NCBI GenBank assembly: GCA_944548615.1
Contig: OX155952.1
Location: 34,607,788-34,671,787, forward strand
Origin: Micropterix aruncella
Lineage: Eukaryota > Arthropoda > Insecta > Lepidoptera > Micropterigidae
Length of the DNA stretch: 64,000 nt
Direction of reading: 5' to 3'
Shown here: piece by piece, positions 22,191 to 34,489 of the stretch
Layout: each line of letters begins with the position of its first letter
Numbering within the stretch: position 1 is the first letter of the stretch
Translations under genes and position numbers: made by a program
The notes under the pieces: generated by a model
The model's input: only the letters and a program-made list of their open reading frames with translations
The model's database searches: none
What the model was told of the DNA's origin: nothing

Positions 22191-23165
22191 GTACTTGTTC
22201 TTGTACTAAGCCAAAAAATCAAATTTGTAGGATTTGTCATTTAATCATATTTTATTTAATACCAGAAAAAAAACTAACTTTTAAAACAATATTTGCGGAT
22301 TTATTCATTTTAAGTAAAAGTGCCTTATATATCTCAAATAAACATGTGCAATTTAAGATTTGTGATATAGCATATAAAAGGTTAATAATTTTCATTTTTA
22401 TAATAATTATCTTTAATTTATATCCAATGTTTCCTATAAATAAAATATTCTCCGAATATTTTTTAAACTTGAATATTTTTTTTTCGTCGTCGAACGTCGA
22501 ATTGTTGGCTTATCATAATAGTTCAGGAATTTAAGGTTCAGGGGTTAAAAATCAAGTGTCTCCTTACACTCTTTCGAATTCGAGAGCGCAGAAAGCTGCA
22601 CGACCCCTCACTCCGTTACAAAGCCCTGAAAAGAACCTTCATGCCTTAAAGTACCCTTTCATTTATGAGGAAGTCATAGTGCTCCACCCAGATCAAATCC
22701 AAAAATTCTAAGATAAAGTAATCGATGTAAGTACTAAGCCCAAAAATGTAAGTAATTTGACACTTAACCTTCATTTGTAGGTTTATAATTTAATTACATA
22801 TTTAATAACAAAGAAAACCCTAACTTTCTAAATAATAGTATCTGATCTAGCCATTGTAAATAAAAATGCCTAATTGATCTCAAATAAACATGTGCCACTT
22901 ATTTATAAATATATAAATTATTATAATAACTAACTAATTACATTAATAACTTATTATAAGTTATTTATAAATAATAACTTATAAACATTTGTTATTTATT
23001 ATACATAAGTTAAATGAATATTATTTTTTGTAATATTTTTCTTTAATTTATACCCTATATGTTTTATAAATACAATAATATAACTATAACTTTTTGTAAT
23101 TGAAAAAAAAACATTTTTAAAATGATCGTCAAAAAGTCGAATGGTTGACTCATCATAGAAATCCT
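22190..23165 (+). repeat. Diverged direct duplication
   Basis: 22195-22530 and 22725-23160 share an ordered series of words: GTACTAAGCC, TTTGTAGG, AAAACCCTAACTTT-like, CTCAAATAAACATGTGC, CTTTAATTTATA and GTCGAATTGTTGGCTTATCAT versus GTCGAATGGTTGACTCATCAT. The copies differ by many substitutions and AT-rich indels. No coding sequence. Confidence 0.65.
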
Positions 23166-23819
23166 AAAAAGTTAGCTAGCTAAAGATAAAACACATTTCT
23201 GAAATATGTAATTTACCAATTTATATATGCTCGCGATTTCCATAATATACGAGTCTTACACGAGTGTAACCAAATAAACCAGGGTAGGCTTCAGGAATTA
23301 TGGGCGGCGGCGCGGCGGTGCGAAGCTTTTGGAGGATTCAATTAAGGGAAATGCATAGAGGCCGCCGGATCATATTCAAGTGATGAATAATGTATACGTC
23401 TTTTGAAATGCAACAAAGCCGTACCTCTCTCGCCGCCTTCAAAAAACATATGTTTGTAATTCAAATTCGCAAACATGAAAAGTCGGGGTGCTTTACGTAG
23501 CTCTCGCAACGCTCGCGGGCGGAAATCTGCTTTCGGACCTAAAGTTTAACATATCTCTGTCCGTCTCCCATTTGAGCGGCTCTCAAACATTTCCATCGAT
23601 TAAAATTCAGTACAGAAAATAAATAGTTAACAAACGTATTTGTGGTAGTTCGTCGATGATGTTCTTAGTATGTGAAACATTCGCCGTATTTAAATTAGTA
23701 TAAGTATACCCTTTTTTATAATAATTGTGGTACTGTTGGCTGTTCGGTTAAGACCAGTTTAATTAGCCGGGCAAAGCCAATCTTTGCGATACCTATAGCC
23801 TCAGTCGGTGGCAAATAAA

Positions 23820-23880
23820 GCCTTAAACTTCCTATCTATTTGTGCGCACAGTATACCTTTCTATCTATTTGTGCTCACCC
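23820..23880 (+). repeat. Short tandem duplication
   Basis: CTATCTATTTGTGCGCAC and CTATCTATTTGTGCTCAC occur in tandem at about 23832 and 23860. Confidence 0.7.
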
Positions 23881-24225
23881 CACGATCAGTGCGTTAGGCA
23901 GAAGTGTAGAATGAGTAAGGAAATTCTATGCAAGTCAGGTGCACAATATAAGTAGGGTAAGAAAGAGCAAATCCAGGGTGAGGTATTAAATGAATAGAGT
24001 AGAGTAGGACGATGCAAGTACGGGCGAAGGTACAAAAGGTAAATTCGCGTAAGTTAGTAGAGGTTTGATTAAGGTAAATCTAGGCGTAGATGCGGGAGAT
24101 AAAGTATTTTCATAAAGTAGGGTACTTTTATAAATATAACAAAGTTTTCAGTAATGTCTTACTATTTTGGTAATGCACTTTCATAATTGTTGAATTTCCG
24201 AATTTATTTTACTTTATTTTTAAAA
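23880..24225. other. Purine-biased AT-rich sequence, no gene seen
   Basis: Plus strand is rich in AGGTA and GTAGAG words from 23880 to 24110. No open frame of note. Confidence 0.35.
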
Positions 24226-24700
24226 ATATTGGGGAATAGAATGTTTTAACGACTTTTGGGACCATTTAGATTTCCTCTGATAAATGCAGATATACGTAGT
24301 CTCCAAGCCTATAAAGTGTCTCATGTCTTATTATGATAACGCCATTTTTTTTTCATTCGTGAATGTAAATATGTGATATGTCCTGTTTATAGTACTATAA
24401 TAAACATTTATTTTTAGATAAATAATATACTACTTTTATAAATTATTGAACTTTCAAATTTTTCATATTTTTTACAATATCATATTTTGAAAACATCGTA
24501 CTTGCAGAAATTATCGTACTTAAGCAAATATGGGGCTGGAAAAGATTAGCGACTTTTTGTACCACTAGAGATTCCCTTATAGACGACAGATATTCATAGT
24601 CCTAAAATATCCTTTAAAGTGGCTCGTGTCTTATAGTGATAACGCCATTTTGACATACGTGATTGTAAATGTGTGAAATGTGCAGTGTACAGTAAATAGG
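24225..24700 (+). repeat. Direct duplication of about 160 bp, period about 300
   Basis: 24230-24390 and 24530-24690 share, in order, ATGGGGCTGG/TTGGGGAATAG, ACGACTTTTGGGACCA/GCGACTTTTTGTACCA, ATAGTCC/GTAGTCT, GTGTCTTATTATGATAACGC/GTGTCTTATAGTGATAACGC and GTGAATGTAAATATGTGA-like ends. Non-coding. Confidence 0.65.
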
Positions 24701-24764
24701 TAATATAATTTAATAGTGAAACATCCAAATCCACACTTCATTGGTCATTGTGGGTTCTCAACTA

Positions 24765-25370
24765 CTACGTTCGAACCCGCTCACCCAGAAGTTTTAACGA
24801 TATTGTGTCATTTTGTCTCCCATGGAGTGAACGCAGAGGCTTAGGAACTAAAACAATTCAAAGTCTAACTACGCCACAAGCCCGTAAGAGTCCAACGGCT
24901 TATCTCGAGGCACTGCAGAAGTGAACCCAGCGGGTCAAACTTTACTACCAAATTTAGACGGTTTTCTCCCAGTCTAGTCACGGATTTGATGTCGCTTGCG
25001 CGGGCTTTACCTGATGTTAGCAGTATGTCATATTTAATTTATCGCGAATACGTGACGCCATTTGGCTGTCAAGATCACTCGGGATCGGGTGGCCAACAGT
25101 TCGTTTCGAAGGTAGCTGATATAAGGTCAACAACCACCCGGTCTGCTTAGGAAACGTACGGTTATAAATTATTCGCTACACCCCCCTCCCCTCCCGGTTA
25201 TTCGCCGGGTTGCACAGCCAATTGGCAACGCCCGATGCTCAACCGCCCGGTTCCGCCGGAGGTATTCTCTCGGTGTCAACGACTGTAAGCTACAGCCGCA
25301 AACAGAGTTCACGGCGGTTATTCCAGGATAGTTCCTCTTCGAGTTAGGCCCGTTGGGCTACTAACGGGAC
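24765..25370 (-). mobile_element. Unnamed retroposon family, copy B (long core)
   Basis: Reverse orientation. AGAAGTTTTAACGATA, GGAGTGAACGCAGAGGCTTA, CTACGCCACAAGCCCGTAAG, GTCGCTTGCGCGGGC and CTCGGGATCGGGTGGCCAAC match other copies. The segment 25180-25370, with GTTCCGCCGGAGGTAT and CCTCTTCGAG, is a core part shared with the copy at 33040-33190. Non-coding. Confidence 0.65.
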
Positions 25371-26045
25371 AAACATTGCATTGAATAACGGCGACCGGTG
25401 AGAGGCACTGACGCCCACATTTTCAATGTTAGAAAGTTTGGAAACATATGGCTCATGGCGCACAGTGGTGTCCCTATCCATTCTCAGACTGAATCACGGC
25501 TCGTCTCACTTCGGGGGCTATCGCAGTCGCCCGTGCAGCGCCTGGGTCCCCTCCATTTTACACCAAACCCTGCCACTCGCTCCCTCATTTTGTCGCTGCG
25601 GCTACGACTCGCGCGTATTTCATAAAACCCCTACCCTACGAAATGAAAAACAAATTTTCATGAAAAGAATACGCATCCGACCGGACGAGCCGAACGCAAA
25701 TATCCATCGTTTTACATCTTTTGCCACAGCGACCGGGAATACAAGATGCGTAATACTGCTTGTTTACAATCGAAAAATCCAGATTTTGGAGAAAAAAATA
25801 TATGATTTACGTATCAATCGTAACATTAGTGTGATTTATTTATTTATATATTTGAAATATTATTTAGGAGCCTTAAAATTGAAACCAAATATCCCTGCAA
25901 TAATTAAAATCATGACTATAACTGTAAAAGCTTTTTCGGAATATTCCAAACTTAAAAATCTGTTCCAATAAAAAGAGCCATAAAAATTATTTGACTATCG
26001 CGCTTAAACTGTATTTTATTTGTTTGAGTAGGATTCAGTCTCTTA
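25370..26045. other. No gene recognised
   Basis: 25390-25700 has balanced base composition and an open frame on the plus strand (25426-25971), but its second half is AT-rich and no family is recognised. The rest is AT-rich. Confidence 0.35.
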
Positions 26046-28095
26046 CTTTATTATTTATTTTATTTATTTATTTATTTATTTATAGTATTACACAAGTTCG
26101 TTTGTACAGTTTACCATATCATGTTGTATATATAATGAGACGTTAGCAAAAAACTGATTCTTGAAGAGATAGAGTAATGAATAAAAGTCGCCTAACTAGG
26201 CCAGGGCCTTTTCTAAGGCAGACTTTATAAAATATTGTTTAGATGTATCTAATCAAGTTACTAAATAATTATTGTATAAAAAATAAAAAGTAAAAAAAAA
26301 GATTAAAATAATTAAAATTTGTAGAAATTCTATTACTTTGATAATAATTAGGAGTAAAAGTAAAAATATATGTTTGAAAGTAAAAATATATGTCTAAAAT
26401 TGAAGAATAATGCGAAAAATTAATATCCAAAAAATTAATATACAATATTCAACATTCCATTGACGTTTTCCCTGCCTTCTGTAATAAGCCACCTAGAAAC
26501 CGATTTCTTAAATTTGTTTTTGGTTTCAATGCGTTTCACGACATCAGGCAGGTAGTTGTACATTCTCGGTGCTATGAAGTTGAAATGTCTGTCCGAAAGT
26601 CGTACGAGTTCTTGGCACTATCTTATCGTCATTCTTTGCAGCTCTGGTGAGTCTCACTCGTGCGTTAATAAGTGGAATTTTGAATTTTGCGTTTATCAAG
26701 GCTATCTTAATGTACAACAGTCTTGGGTCCAAAATATTACTTTCTTTATATAACTGGTTCGTAGGATATCGATACGGTTTACGGTCGATAATTTTTAGTA
26801 TACACTTTTGCGCTACTTCAAGAGGCTGGTGGATAGTTGATGCACAACCACCCCACCCGATTAGGCCATAACAAAGAATGATTTGGCATAATGCATAATA
26901 CGTATTTTTTAATGTTCCCGGGTCTAAAATATTTCTCACTTCGCGGAATACGTAGGAAAGTTTTCGAACCTTGCTTAACAACATCTCAATGTGCTTTTGC
27001 CAACGCAGCATATTATCAATTATTATTCCGAGATACTTTTACGTGTTCTGTCCTTTCCAGGAAAGGGCAGTTACATTGCTGTGTATTTTTACATGAGTGA
27101 ATAGTTACGGTATGATATGGTGATGGTTGTCCTTTATTATTATTACTAAAAGTTATATATTTCGTTTTATTTATATTTAGGCTAAGAAGGGATTCATCTA
27201 ACCATTTAAGTACTTGATTAATACCAGCATTGGCTGCACAGAAAGTGTCCCTCCAGGTATGCCCATCAAAGATAATGACTGTGTCATCAGCAAAAGAAAT
27301 GGTCTTCCCAACCAGATCGCATAATTTATTTATGTAAATGAGAAATAAAATAGGCCCGAGAACACTACCCTGAGGAACGCCAAATGGCAGGTCTTCCGGT
27401 TTGCTGGTTACATTATTAATGGTGATAATTTCTTTTCTATTATGCAAATAGGTTTTAAACCAGTTGAGTGTGACATGCTGGATTCCAACTTCCCCCAACC
27501 TCCGAACGAGCTTATCGAGCTTATCGAATGCCTTTGCGAGATCCAAGAAAACAGCTATGCACTTTTTATCCTCATCCACATTGCAATTAATAATACGTGT
27601 CACTTCTGCGATTGCATCAGTTGTGCCAATTCCTTCTCTAAACCCAAACTGGTTATTAGATAAAAGATTTCTTTTAAATATTTCAGAACACGTTTTTTTG
27701 CGACTTTCTCTATAATTTTGGATAAGGTGCTTAAAAGAGAAATTGGCCTATAATTATTTATATCCATTCTGTCACCACTTTTAAATATAGGAACTACTTT
27801 AGCGCATTTAAGTGCTTCAGGAAATATGCCCTGCTTGAAACTAAAATTGACTATGTGTGCTATGGGACCACTTAGTTCATTTTTTGAGTTTTTGAAAACT
27901 TTTGAATTGAGATGACTATCAATTGGGAAATATCTTCCAATGTTGTGGGAGTTAAATAAAACGACACCGTAGGGGTAGTCTGAGAAGAAACAAACCCTGT
28001 TGAATCACTTCTACTTTGTAAGTGTTTGGCTAAATTCTGCCCTACACCGGCAAAATGTTTGTTAACATAATCGGCGAGTTGTTTCGATCTTTTTT
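26045..28095 (-). mobile_element. Jockey/CR1-like LINE, ORF2 RT to 3' end (frameshifted, 5'-truncated)
   Basis: On the minus strand, the linker before the RT is visible from about 28095. Then come IFKSGDR and NNYRPISLLSTLSKIIEK (about 27785-27725), a frameshift near 27700, QFGFREGIGTTDAI and LDLAKAFD with the first catalytic Asp (about 27545), GVPQGSVLGPILFLIYIN (about 27390) and FADD with the other two catalytic Asp (27294-27283). A second frameshift near 27010 leads to the thumb and C-terminal part (27011-26544) with GYGLIGWGG-like YGLIGWGG. The 3' UTR carries CTAACTAGGCC and ends in a (TAAA)n tail at about 26050-26085. Two or more frameshifts make it inactive. Confidence 0.88.
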
Positions 28096-28419
28096 GTATT
28101 TTTATGTATTTAGTCGACGATAATTTTAATTATATTTCTAGTTTTTTAAACCTATCTGTATGCTATTTTATTTTATTATTCTGAGCAAGGCTTAAATTTA
28201 TATTGTTTGACTTATGATAATATAATTTTTAATTTAAGTATATTTTAATACTCTAACTTTTTCGAATAATTTAGGAGTTATATTTAAGATATTTATTATA
28301 TTTCGATAATTTCTTTTTCTTTTATTTCTTTTTCTAATAATATTTTGTGATTTCCTAAATACTTATAAGTGCTAACTTGTATTACTTGTTTTTTCTTGTA
28401 AAATAAATCTAAACGTATA

Positions 28420-28605
28420 TACAGTTAAAAGATAAACTGGTACGCCTACCTTAGTACAGGCTTAGGCCTAGTTAGGCGGCGTTGATATAGCAATCAAGAT
28501 GCTGCAGTGTGCTCTGTTTTTTGCTATTGGTCCAAGAACGAATAATTTGTAATGCTGCGGTAAAATGTATACATCGTGCTTTACTTTAAATAAATTTAAA
28601 AAAAT
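28420..28605 (+). mobile_element. LINE 3' UTR fragment, plus orientation
   Basis: CGCCTACCTTAGTACAGGCT and GGCCTAGTTAGGCGGC are the reverse complement of the 3' UTR signature found at 9920-9965, 26191 and 34551. TAAATAAATTTAAAAAAA near 28585-28602 may be the tail. The AT-rich sequence 28100-28420 upstream shows no coding match. Confidence 0.45.
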
Positions 28606-29880
28606 CTGCTGTATTTAATCTGTACCTACCGAGTCTATGAGTAAACTAATACATGCCAGACATTTGCCAGACTTTTGTTAATCCTGTATTATAATAAAAC
28701 TACCCTCTTTGCCGGGACATTGTTCAGGTTAAAAAACAAAATAATTTGTCTAGCTAGAAAAAAATCAAGTAGATTTTTAACAGGATTAGCAAAAGTTTAA
28801 AAATAAGTTTAGTTTCTGAGTTAGTTTCTGAGTCCTAAATATTTTTAAGAAAAAGAAGCAAAATAAAGGTTTTTTCAAATATTATTAACAACGTCACCAT
28901 TGTGAAACTTAGCATATTACATCGGCTGGGAAAACTCACCAAATACGAGAGTCAATTTTTCCCGTCATTTTCTAACAAATGTGCTACATTTGGTTTTCAA
29001 TTTAATGATGACAAAAATAATAAAAAGAACCGTAACTTTGTCAGCTCTTTATTTGTTGAATTATCGTGGTTTAAAATAACTAAAAGTGGAAAGCGTTTTC
29101 CTCAATATATAGCTTGTTTGCTTGGTTATTTAAAAAACCTTATTTCACACACAATATAGTACAAAAAGGTGGCAATGTCTTACGACCATACCGCCAGCTT
29201 TATTGTGACTAAATATTTATCTAGGAAAATTAACATGTATTTTTGTATAGTGTCCATAATAAATGAGTACATTTACATAATATTGATTTTGTAAGTTGGT
29301 GAGTTTTTCCAACAGACCGACTATATATATATACTGGTGTACTCACTCGAGTACCGAGAGCTCGTTATTTATTCCAAGTTCGAGTGCAGCCCTTATCTTA
29401 GCAGTGGACTTTCCTCATCGGGTGCAATTTTCCTCTAGTTGGCTGAACTCCGCCCATTCCATGCTGAAAGCGATATGCGCTATTTGTAACTTCGCATGCC
29501 TAATGGCGGTTTATTTATGCAGTGGATAATTTCCTAACCCTGCCGATCAAGAATTAAGTAATTTGTTTTAAATTTAAGGCATAGCGTGATGGAGCAAGAG
29601 TTAAAATATAAAAGGATAGAGGAAAATTTACAAGAAATATACATAATCTAACTAGCCAAAGTAATGCAAGGCCAACTTTAAATAAAACTGATAATGTGTC
29701 GGTTTTAATTTTACTTTTCTATGAGGAGCATCACCTTAACATGTAACATGTTCAAAATTCAATCCAACTGCTGAACCACACACAAGGTCGATTAGGAATT
29801 AACATATCTCGAGCTTCACCTCAGTAAGGACTGAAATGTGCAAATAAGTACCACTGTTTTGTTGTACTATAACAGTATTC
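28605..29880. other. No gene recognised
   Basis: AT-rich. Open frames at 28902-29159 and 29296-29529 show no recognisable domain. 29340-29530 is more GC-balanced. Confidence 0.35.
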
Positions 29881-29882
29881 CA

Positions 29883-31027
29883 GTCAATATTTGTTTAATT
29901 ATACCAGTCGACCTCGAACGGCTTATTCAATATACACCCTATAACAGGTTAGTGCTGGTTGGGTGAAGAATGAAATAAGCATAAGTTTCTAATTTTGCCA
30001 TTCAATCCTGTTATTTTTGTAGTATAATACAATGTTTTATAGATTTTATTATTAAACAAATAAATAAATAAAATGAAACCACTAGGAATACAGCTAAAAG
30101 CTTTACGTGTGTCAATATTTGTTTAATTATCCCAGTCGACCTCGAACGGGTTATTCAATGTACACCCTATAACAGGTTAGTCCCAGTTGGGTGAAAGAAT
30201 GAAATAAGCATAGGTTTCTAATTTTGCCATTCAGTTCCTGTTATTTTTGTAGTATTAAACAATGTTTTATAGATTTTATTATTAAACAAATAAATAAATA
30301 AAATGAAACAACTAGGAATACAGCTAAAAGCTTTACGTGTGTTAATATTTGTTTAATTATCCCAGTCGACCACGAACGGGTTATTCAATGCACATCCTAT
30401 AACAGGTTAGTCCCAGTTGGGTGAAAGAATGAAATAAGCATAGGTTTCTAATTTTGTCATTCAGTTCCTGTTATTTTTGTAGGATAAAACAATGTTTTAT
30501 AGATTTTATTATTGAACAAATAAATAAATAAAATGAAACCACTAGGAATACAGCTAAAAGCTTTACGTGTGTCAATATTTGTTTTAATTATCCCAGTCGA
30601 CCTCGAACGGGTTATTCAATGAACACCCTATAACAGGTTAGTCCCAGTTGGGTGAAATAATGAAATAAGCATAGGTTTCTAATTTTGCCATTCAGTTCCT
30701 GTTATTTTTGTAGTATAAAACAATGTTTTATATATTTTATTAATAAACAAATAAATAAATAAAATGAAACAACTAGGAATACAGCTAAAAGCTTTACTTG
30801 TGTTAATATTTGTTTAATTATCCCAGTCGACCACGAACGGGTTATTCAATGCACACCCTATAACAGGTGTCCCAGTTGGATGAAAGAATGAAATAAGCAT
30901 AGGTTTCTAATTTTGTCATTCAGTTCCTGTTATTTTTGTAGGATAAAACGATGTTTTATAGATTTTATTATTGAGTAAATAAATAAATAAAATGAAACAA
31001 CCAGGAATATAGCTAAAAGCTTTACGA
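29883..31027 (+). repeat. Minisatellite: five tandem units of about 229 bp
   Basis: Units start at GTYAATATTTGTTT: 29883, 30111, 30341, 30571 and 30802, giving periods of 228, 230, 230 and 231. Each contains CCAGTCGACC, ACGGGTTATTCAATG, CCTATAACAGGT, AATGTTTTATA and AAATAAATAAATAAAATGAA. Units 2 and 4 share CTCGAACGG and units 3 and 5 share CACGAACGG, so a two-unit higher-order pattern is visible. Non-coding. Confidence 0.95.
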
Positions 31028-31559
31028 GTATACACATTGGCTTAAAGATTAATACACAACAGATTGCACTCTTTTACATTAATTATTTCTTAATTCTTCA
31101 ATCAATTGCAGAATAATAAATATAAGTAGTTGTTATGAAAAACCCTTAATTTCAGGATTCTCCTTTAATTTCGGAAAACTTTGTAAAATCGGTGTACTCC
31201 GCGTCTACTTGAACTCTCTTGTCCATATGGACTAGGTATTTCATACACTCTCCTAAGTTCGTTAATACAGATTATTTGCGAAGGATTCCGTGCTGCTGAG
31301 CAAGAGGTCGCTGAAGGTCACATGGTAAATTTGGTCATGCACAATCTTGTCGAAGATTGTACTCGTTTTGCTGTAATTCGAGAGATTTAGACTTTGAAGA
31401 TATTGTCTTATTATAGAGATTTCTTAGAAATTATATATTTGAACAGATACACCATTCTTAGCTCATCGTATTGTAAAATATTATTATGTTTTAAGTGGTA
31501 GATCGTCGTAAGGACTAATCTATATTTCTTAAAGCTTATTGTTGTGTGCATTCTTGTTA

Positions 31560-32042
31560 AACTGTTTATGTTGATAATCCTAGCATGCTAGCGAAAGTTT
31601 GTCTCGTTGTCCCGGACAATTATAATCATGCTCGCACTCATAACCTATTTGCGGAGCCGTCCTCGCGCACCAACCTAAGTCGATGGAGTCTGCTTACACG
31701 AGCTTTGCGTTACATAAATGCACTATGTTCGACAGCGTCAGACTTGACATTTTCACAGCGAGCCCGCATCTCTTCAAGGTGTGTGCATTGCGCTACTTGT
31801 TTATGTCAGAATAATATAAACTGTTTTCACTCTTTATGTACTGTAAGTTTGTAAGTTTGTAAATTTTTCTATTCTTAATGCCTGTATTTGTATTTAACGC
31901 TTATTTATACATGTTATGTATGTACTTGTAAGAATTCTATTATTTTTTATATTTATGTGTATATTGCATATCAACGCATTGGTATAAACTGTAATGTTGA
32001 TTTGTTATGAAATAAATAAATAAATAAATAAATAAAATAAAT
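31560..32042 (+). mobile_element. LINE 3' end (ORF2 C-terminus), copy 1
   Basis: Plus-strand coding end with HNLFAEPSSRTNLSRWSLL near 31636-31700, a C-terminal tail like that of R1/jockey-type polymerases. It is shared with 52385-52810. The 3' end is an (AAAT)n tail at about 32010-32042. No RT catalytic domain, so 5'-truncated. Confidence 0.65.
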
Positions 32043-32499
32043 TCTATGTATCAAGACATAAATTTTTTATTAATCGGATATAATGCATCATGCGCTAACA
32101 TACGTATACGGAAATAGATGTTGAAAGCTTTGCTTGTTGCCCACAAGGCGATCCGATAAATCATAAAGGCTAGCACAACCGACCAAACATATTACCGGCT
32201 AATACATTACCAGCACCGACATTGCTTTTTAACCTACGAATGACCGAGTGGTTTTTACCTTTCTGTGCAATTTATAAAAGTGCGATCGAGCGAAATTTCG
32301 AATTGGAATTTCGTTGCCACAACACGAGAAATTCAGTGAAACCTTTATTACTCATTGAGACCTTTACTTGTCCTTTAGTTAGTGAGAGTGTTTTTTTTAA
32401 TTTAATATTTTTTGACGTGAAAATTCTACTCGCTTGTTTCAGTGATGGCCGGTAGTACTTGCCAAGTTCAAAGTTTTCTTATGTAAATTAAAAAAATAT

Positions 32500-33920
32500 G
32501 AATATTAGTGGGCGAACCACAGTACTCAGCACGGCAAACCTACACTTTCGAGGAGTCATTAACAAAAGGCATAACCGTAACCCCAAGATGTTATAACGAT
32601 ATGTAATCATTCTTTCCACCTGGAGCGAGTGTAGATACTTAAGGATAACACGGTCCAGTAAACTAGTTACGCCACTCACCCGTCAGATGCCAACGCCTTA
32701 CGCGAGCCACTGGGAATCAACCAGCGGGCCGCCTCACTCCTGACTACCAGATTTGACCGGATTTCTCAGGCCCACAGTCTGGTCACGGCTTCGAAGTCGC
32801 TTGCGCGGCCTCTACCTAACGTAAGCGGTTATTCAGTTTAAATATTTTGCGGACCGAAGCGCCCTTTGTCCGCCATGGTAACTCGGGATCGGGTGGCCAA
32901 CGGATCGATTCGGAGTTGATGATTTAAAGTCGACGACTACCCTCCGCTGTCCCAGAAAACTTACGTCTCCATGGCAGACTCCCCTTGGTTATAAGCCGGT
33001 TGGGTTTTCTTGTTTTTTTTTTTTCAGCAAACCGAATAGTGCACCAACCGCCCAGTTCCGCCGGAGGTATGACCCCTGAATCTGCAATCTTCAAATCCCA
33101 ATCGACTACGATTGCAGGATTACAGACGCGGCAGAAGCTCACAGCGGCCCTGACGGCCCTGACAGGGGACAAGCCCTCTTCGAGGAGGCTACCAGATAGG
33201 AGTTGAAAAGTGAGTTGGGGAGGCCAGATGACATAGAGTTTGACAGACAAAGCCTAAGCTGCATGGAACCATTAGGAACCTGTAAACTTACATTAAAGCT
33301 AATAAAGCTAGCAGGAGAGGATAGAAAGGAACATGAAGTAGAGGCCGCGCGAGCGACTTCGGACCCGTAACCGGACGTGGGAATACGGAAACATCCGGCC
33401 AAATCTGGTAGTTAGGGCGCGAGGTCGGTTAGGTGGGTTCTCTTCCTATTGCCTTCGCTGTAAGGCGTTGGCCTCTAACGGGCGTGTTGGCGTAGCCAGA
33501 CAGTGGTCTGTTTGGTCCCAAAGTGTACACCGTCGGTATACACCATTTCACCGCTTCGTAAGGGAGAGGACCGCGCAAACGACCTCGAACTCGTAACCAA
33601 TCGAGAGATCGGAGTAATCTGGTCAAATTTGGAAGCAAGGGCGTGAGTGTAAGCCCGCTGGGTAACACTCCTGGCTATCTCGCGGTCAATGCGTTGGCCT
33701 CTTGCGGGCATGTGGCGGAGCTTGGCGGTGGATTGTTTTCTCCAAGTCTTCTGCGACTAATCGTTAAAACTTCCTGAGGTGACGGGTTCGCCCGTTGTAG
33801 TTGACAACTCCATATGTCCCAAAGTATCTACGTTCACTTCAGGTTGAAATAACGATCAATACCCTTATATCTTTCTGGGGTGATGGGTTCGCCCGCTCTA
33901 GGTGCTAACTCTTAAGTGAG
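32500..33920. mobile_element. Unnamed retroposon family, copy C (head-to-head pair with a nested copy)
   Basis: Left part (about 32500-33215) is in minus orientation: ATAACGATATGTAATCATTC, GTCGCTTGCGCGGCC, CTCGGGATCGGGTGGCCAAC, GTTCCGCCGGAGGTAT. Right part (33340-33510 and 33826-33920) is in plus orientation and ends GGTGATGGGTTCGCCCGCTC. The right part is interrupted by the copy at 33521-33815. Non-coding. Confidence 0.65.
33521..33815 (+). mobile_element. Unnamed retroposon family, nested 5'-truncated copy
   Basis: Begins near GTACACCGTCGGTATACACC, runs through AGGGAGAGGACCGCGCAAAC and GGCGTGAGTGTAAGCCCGC, and ends CGCCCGTTGTAGTTGACAAC. It is flanked by the 10-bp direct repeat GTCCCAAAGT (33511-33520 and 33816-33825), which also marks where the surrounding copy is interrupted. 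No poly(A). Confidence 0.7.
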
Positions 33921-34489
33921 CAGCCTAAAATTCTACATAGAATATTATTAGAGGTATTTTTAAATATCCCTATGAATCTGTATTTATGAAATTAACTGTC
34001 TAACCCGTAAATTTTCGTATTAATATTTGTTATCTTTCCCTGAATATAAATTATGTGGATTAACTCTTAACGTCTGCTCATACAAATCGGTTAATTCACA
34101 TGATAACGAAGTGAAATATGATAGGGTGACATTACGTTACAAAGAGTTTAGCCCACGAGTATCATTCCGGGTGGATTTTATCGCAGGCGGACGGACGATG
34201 CGGAACAAATGGGTCACATGTGTCCCAAAGCGCGTCGCTTAATACCAGCGAAATCTCTTTGTCATAAATAAAAATCTAAAGCGAAATACGGTTTATGTAA
34301 ACCGTTGGATTTGTGCCGCGAATTCGTTAGAATGGATTGCATGTCTTGCTATAGCTATAGCGTTGACTTCTAGGATTCGAATTCTTCATATGCATAATTT
34401 CCTATCATATAGGAAATCTTTAGTTTACAAACTAAAATTATAAAAAATCATACTTAGTAGACGTATCAGAAGTTATGTGTAATTTTAAT

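Noticed and set aside
29883..31027. CRISPR-like array
   Set aside because: The 229-bp units repeat in full with no unique spacers, and the genome is eukaryotic.
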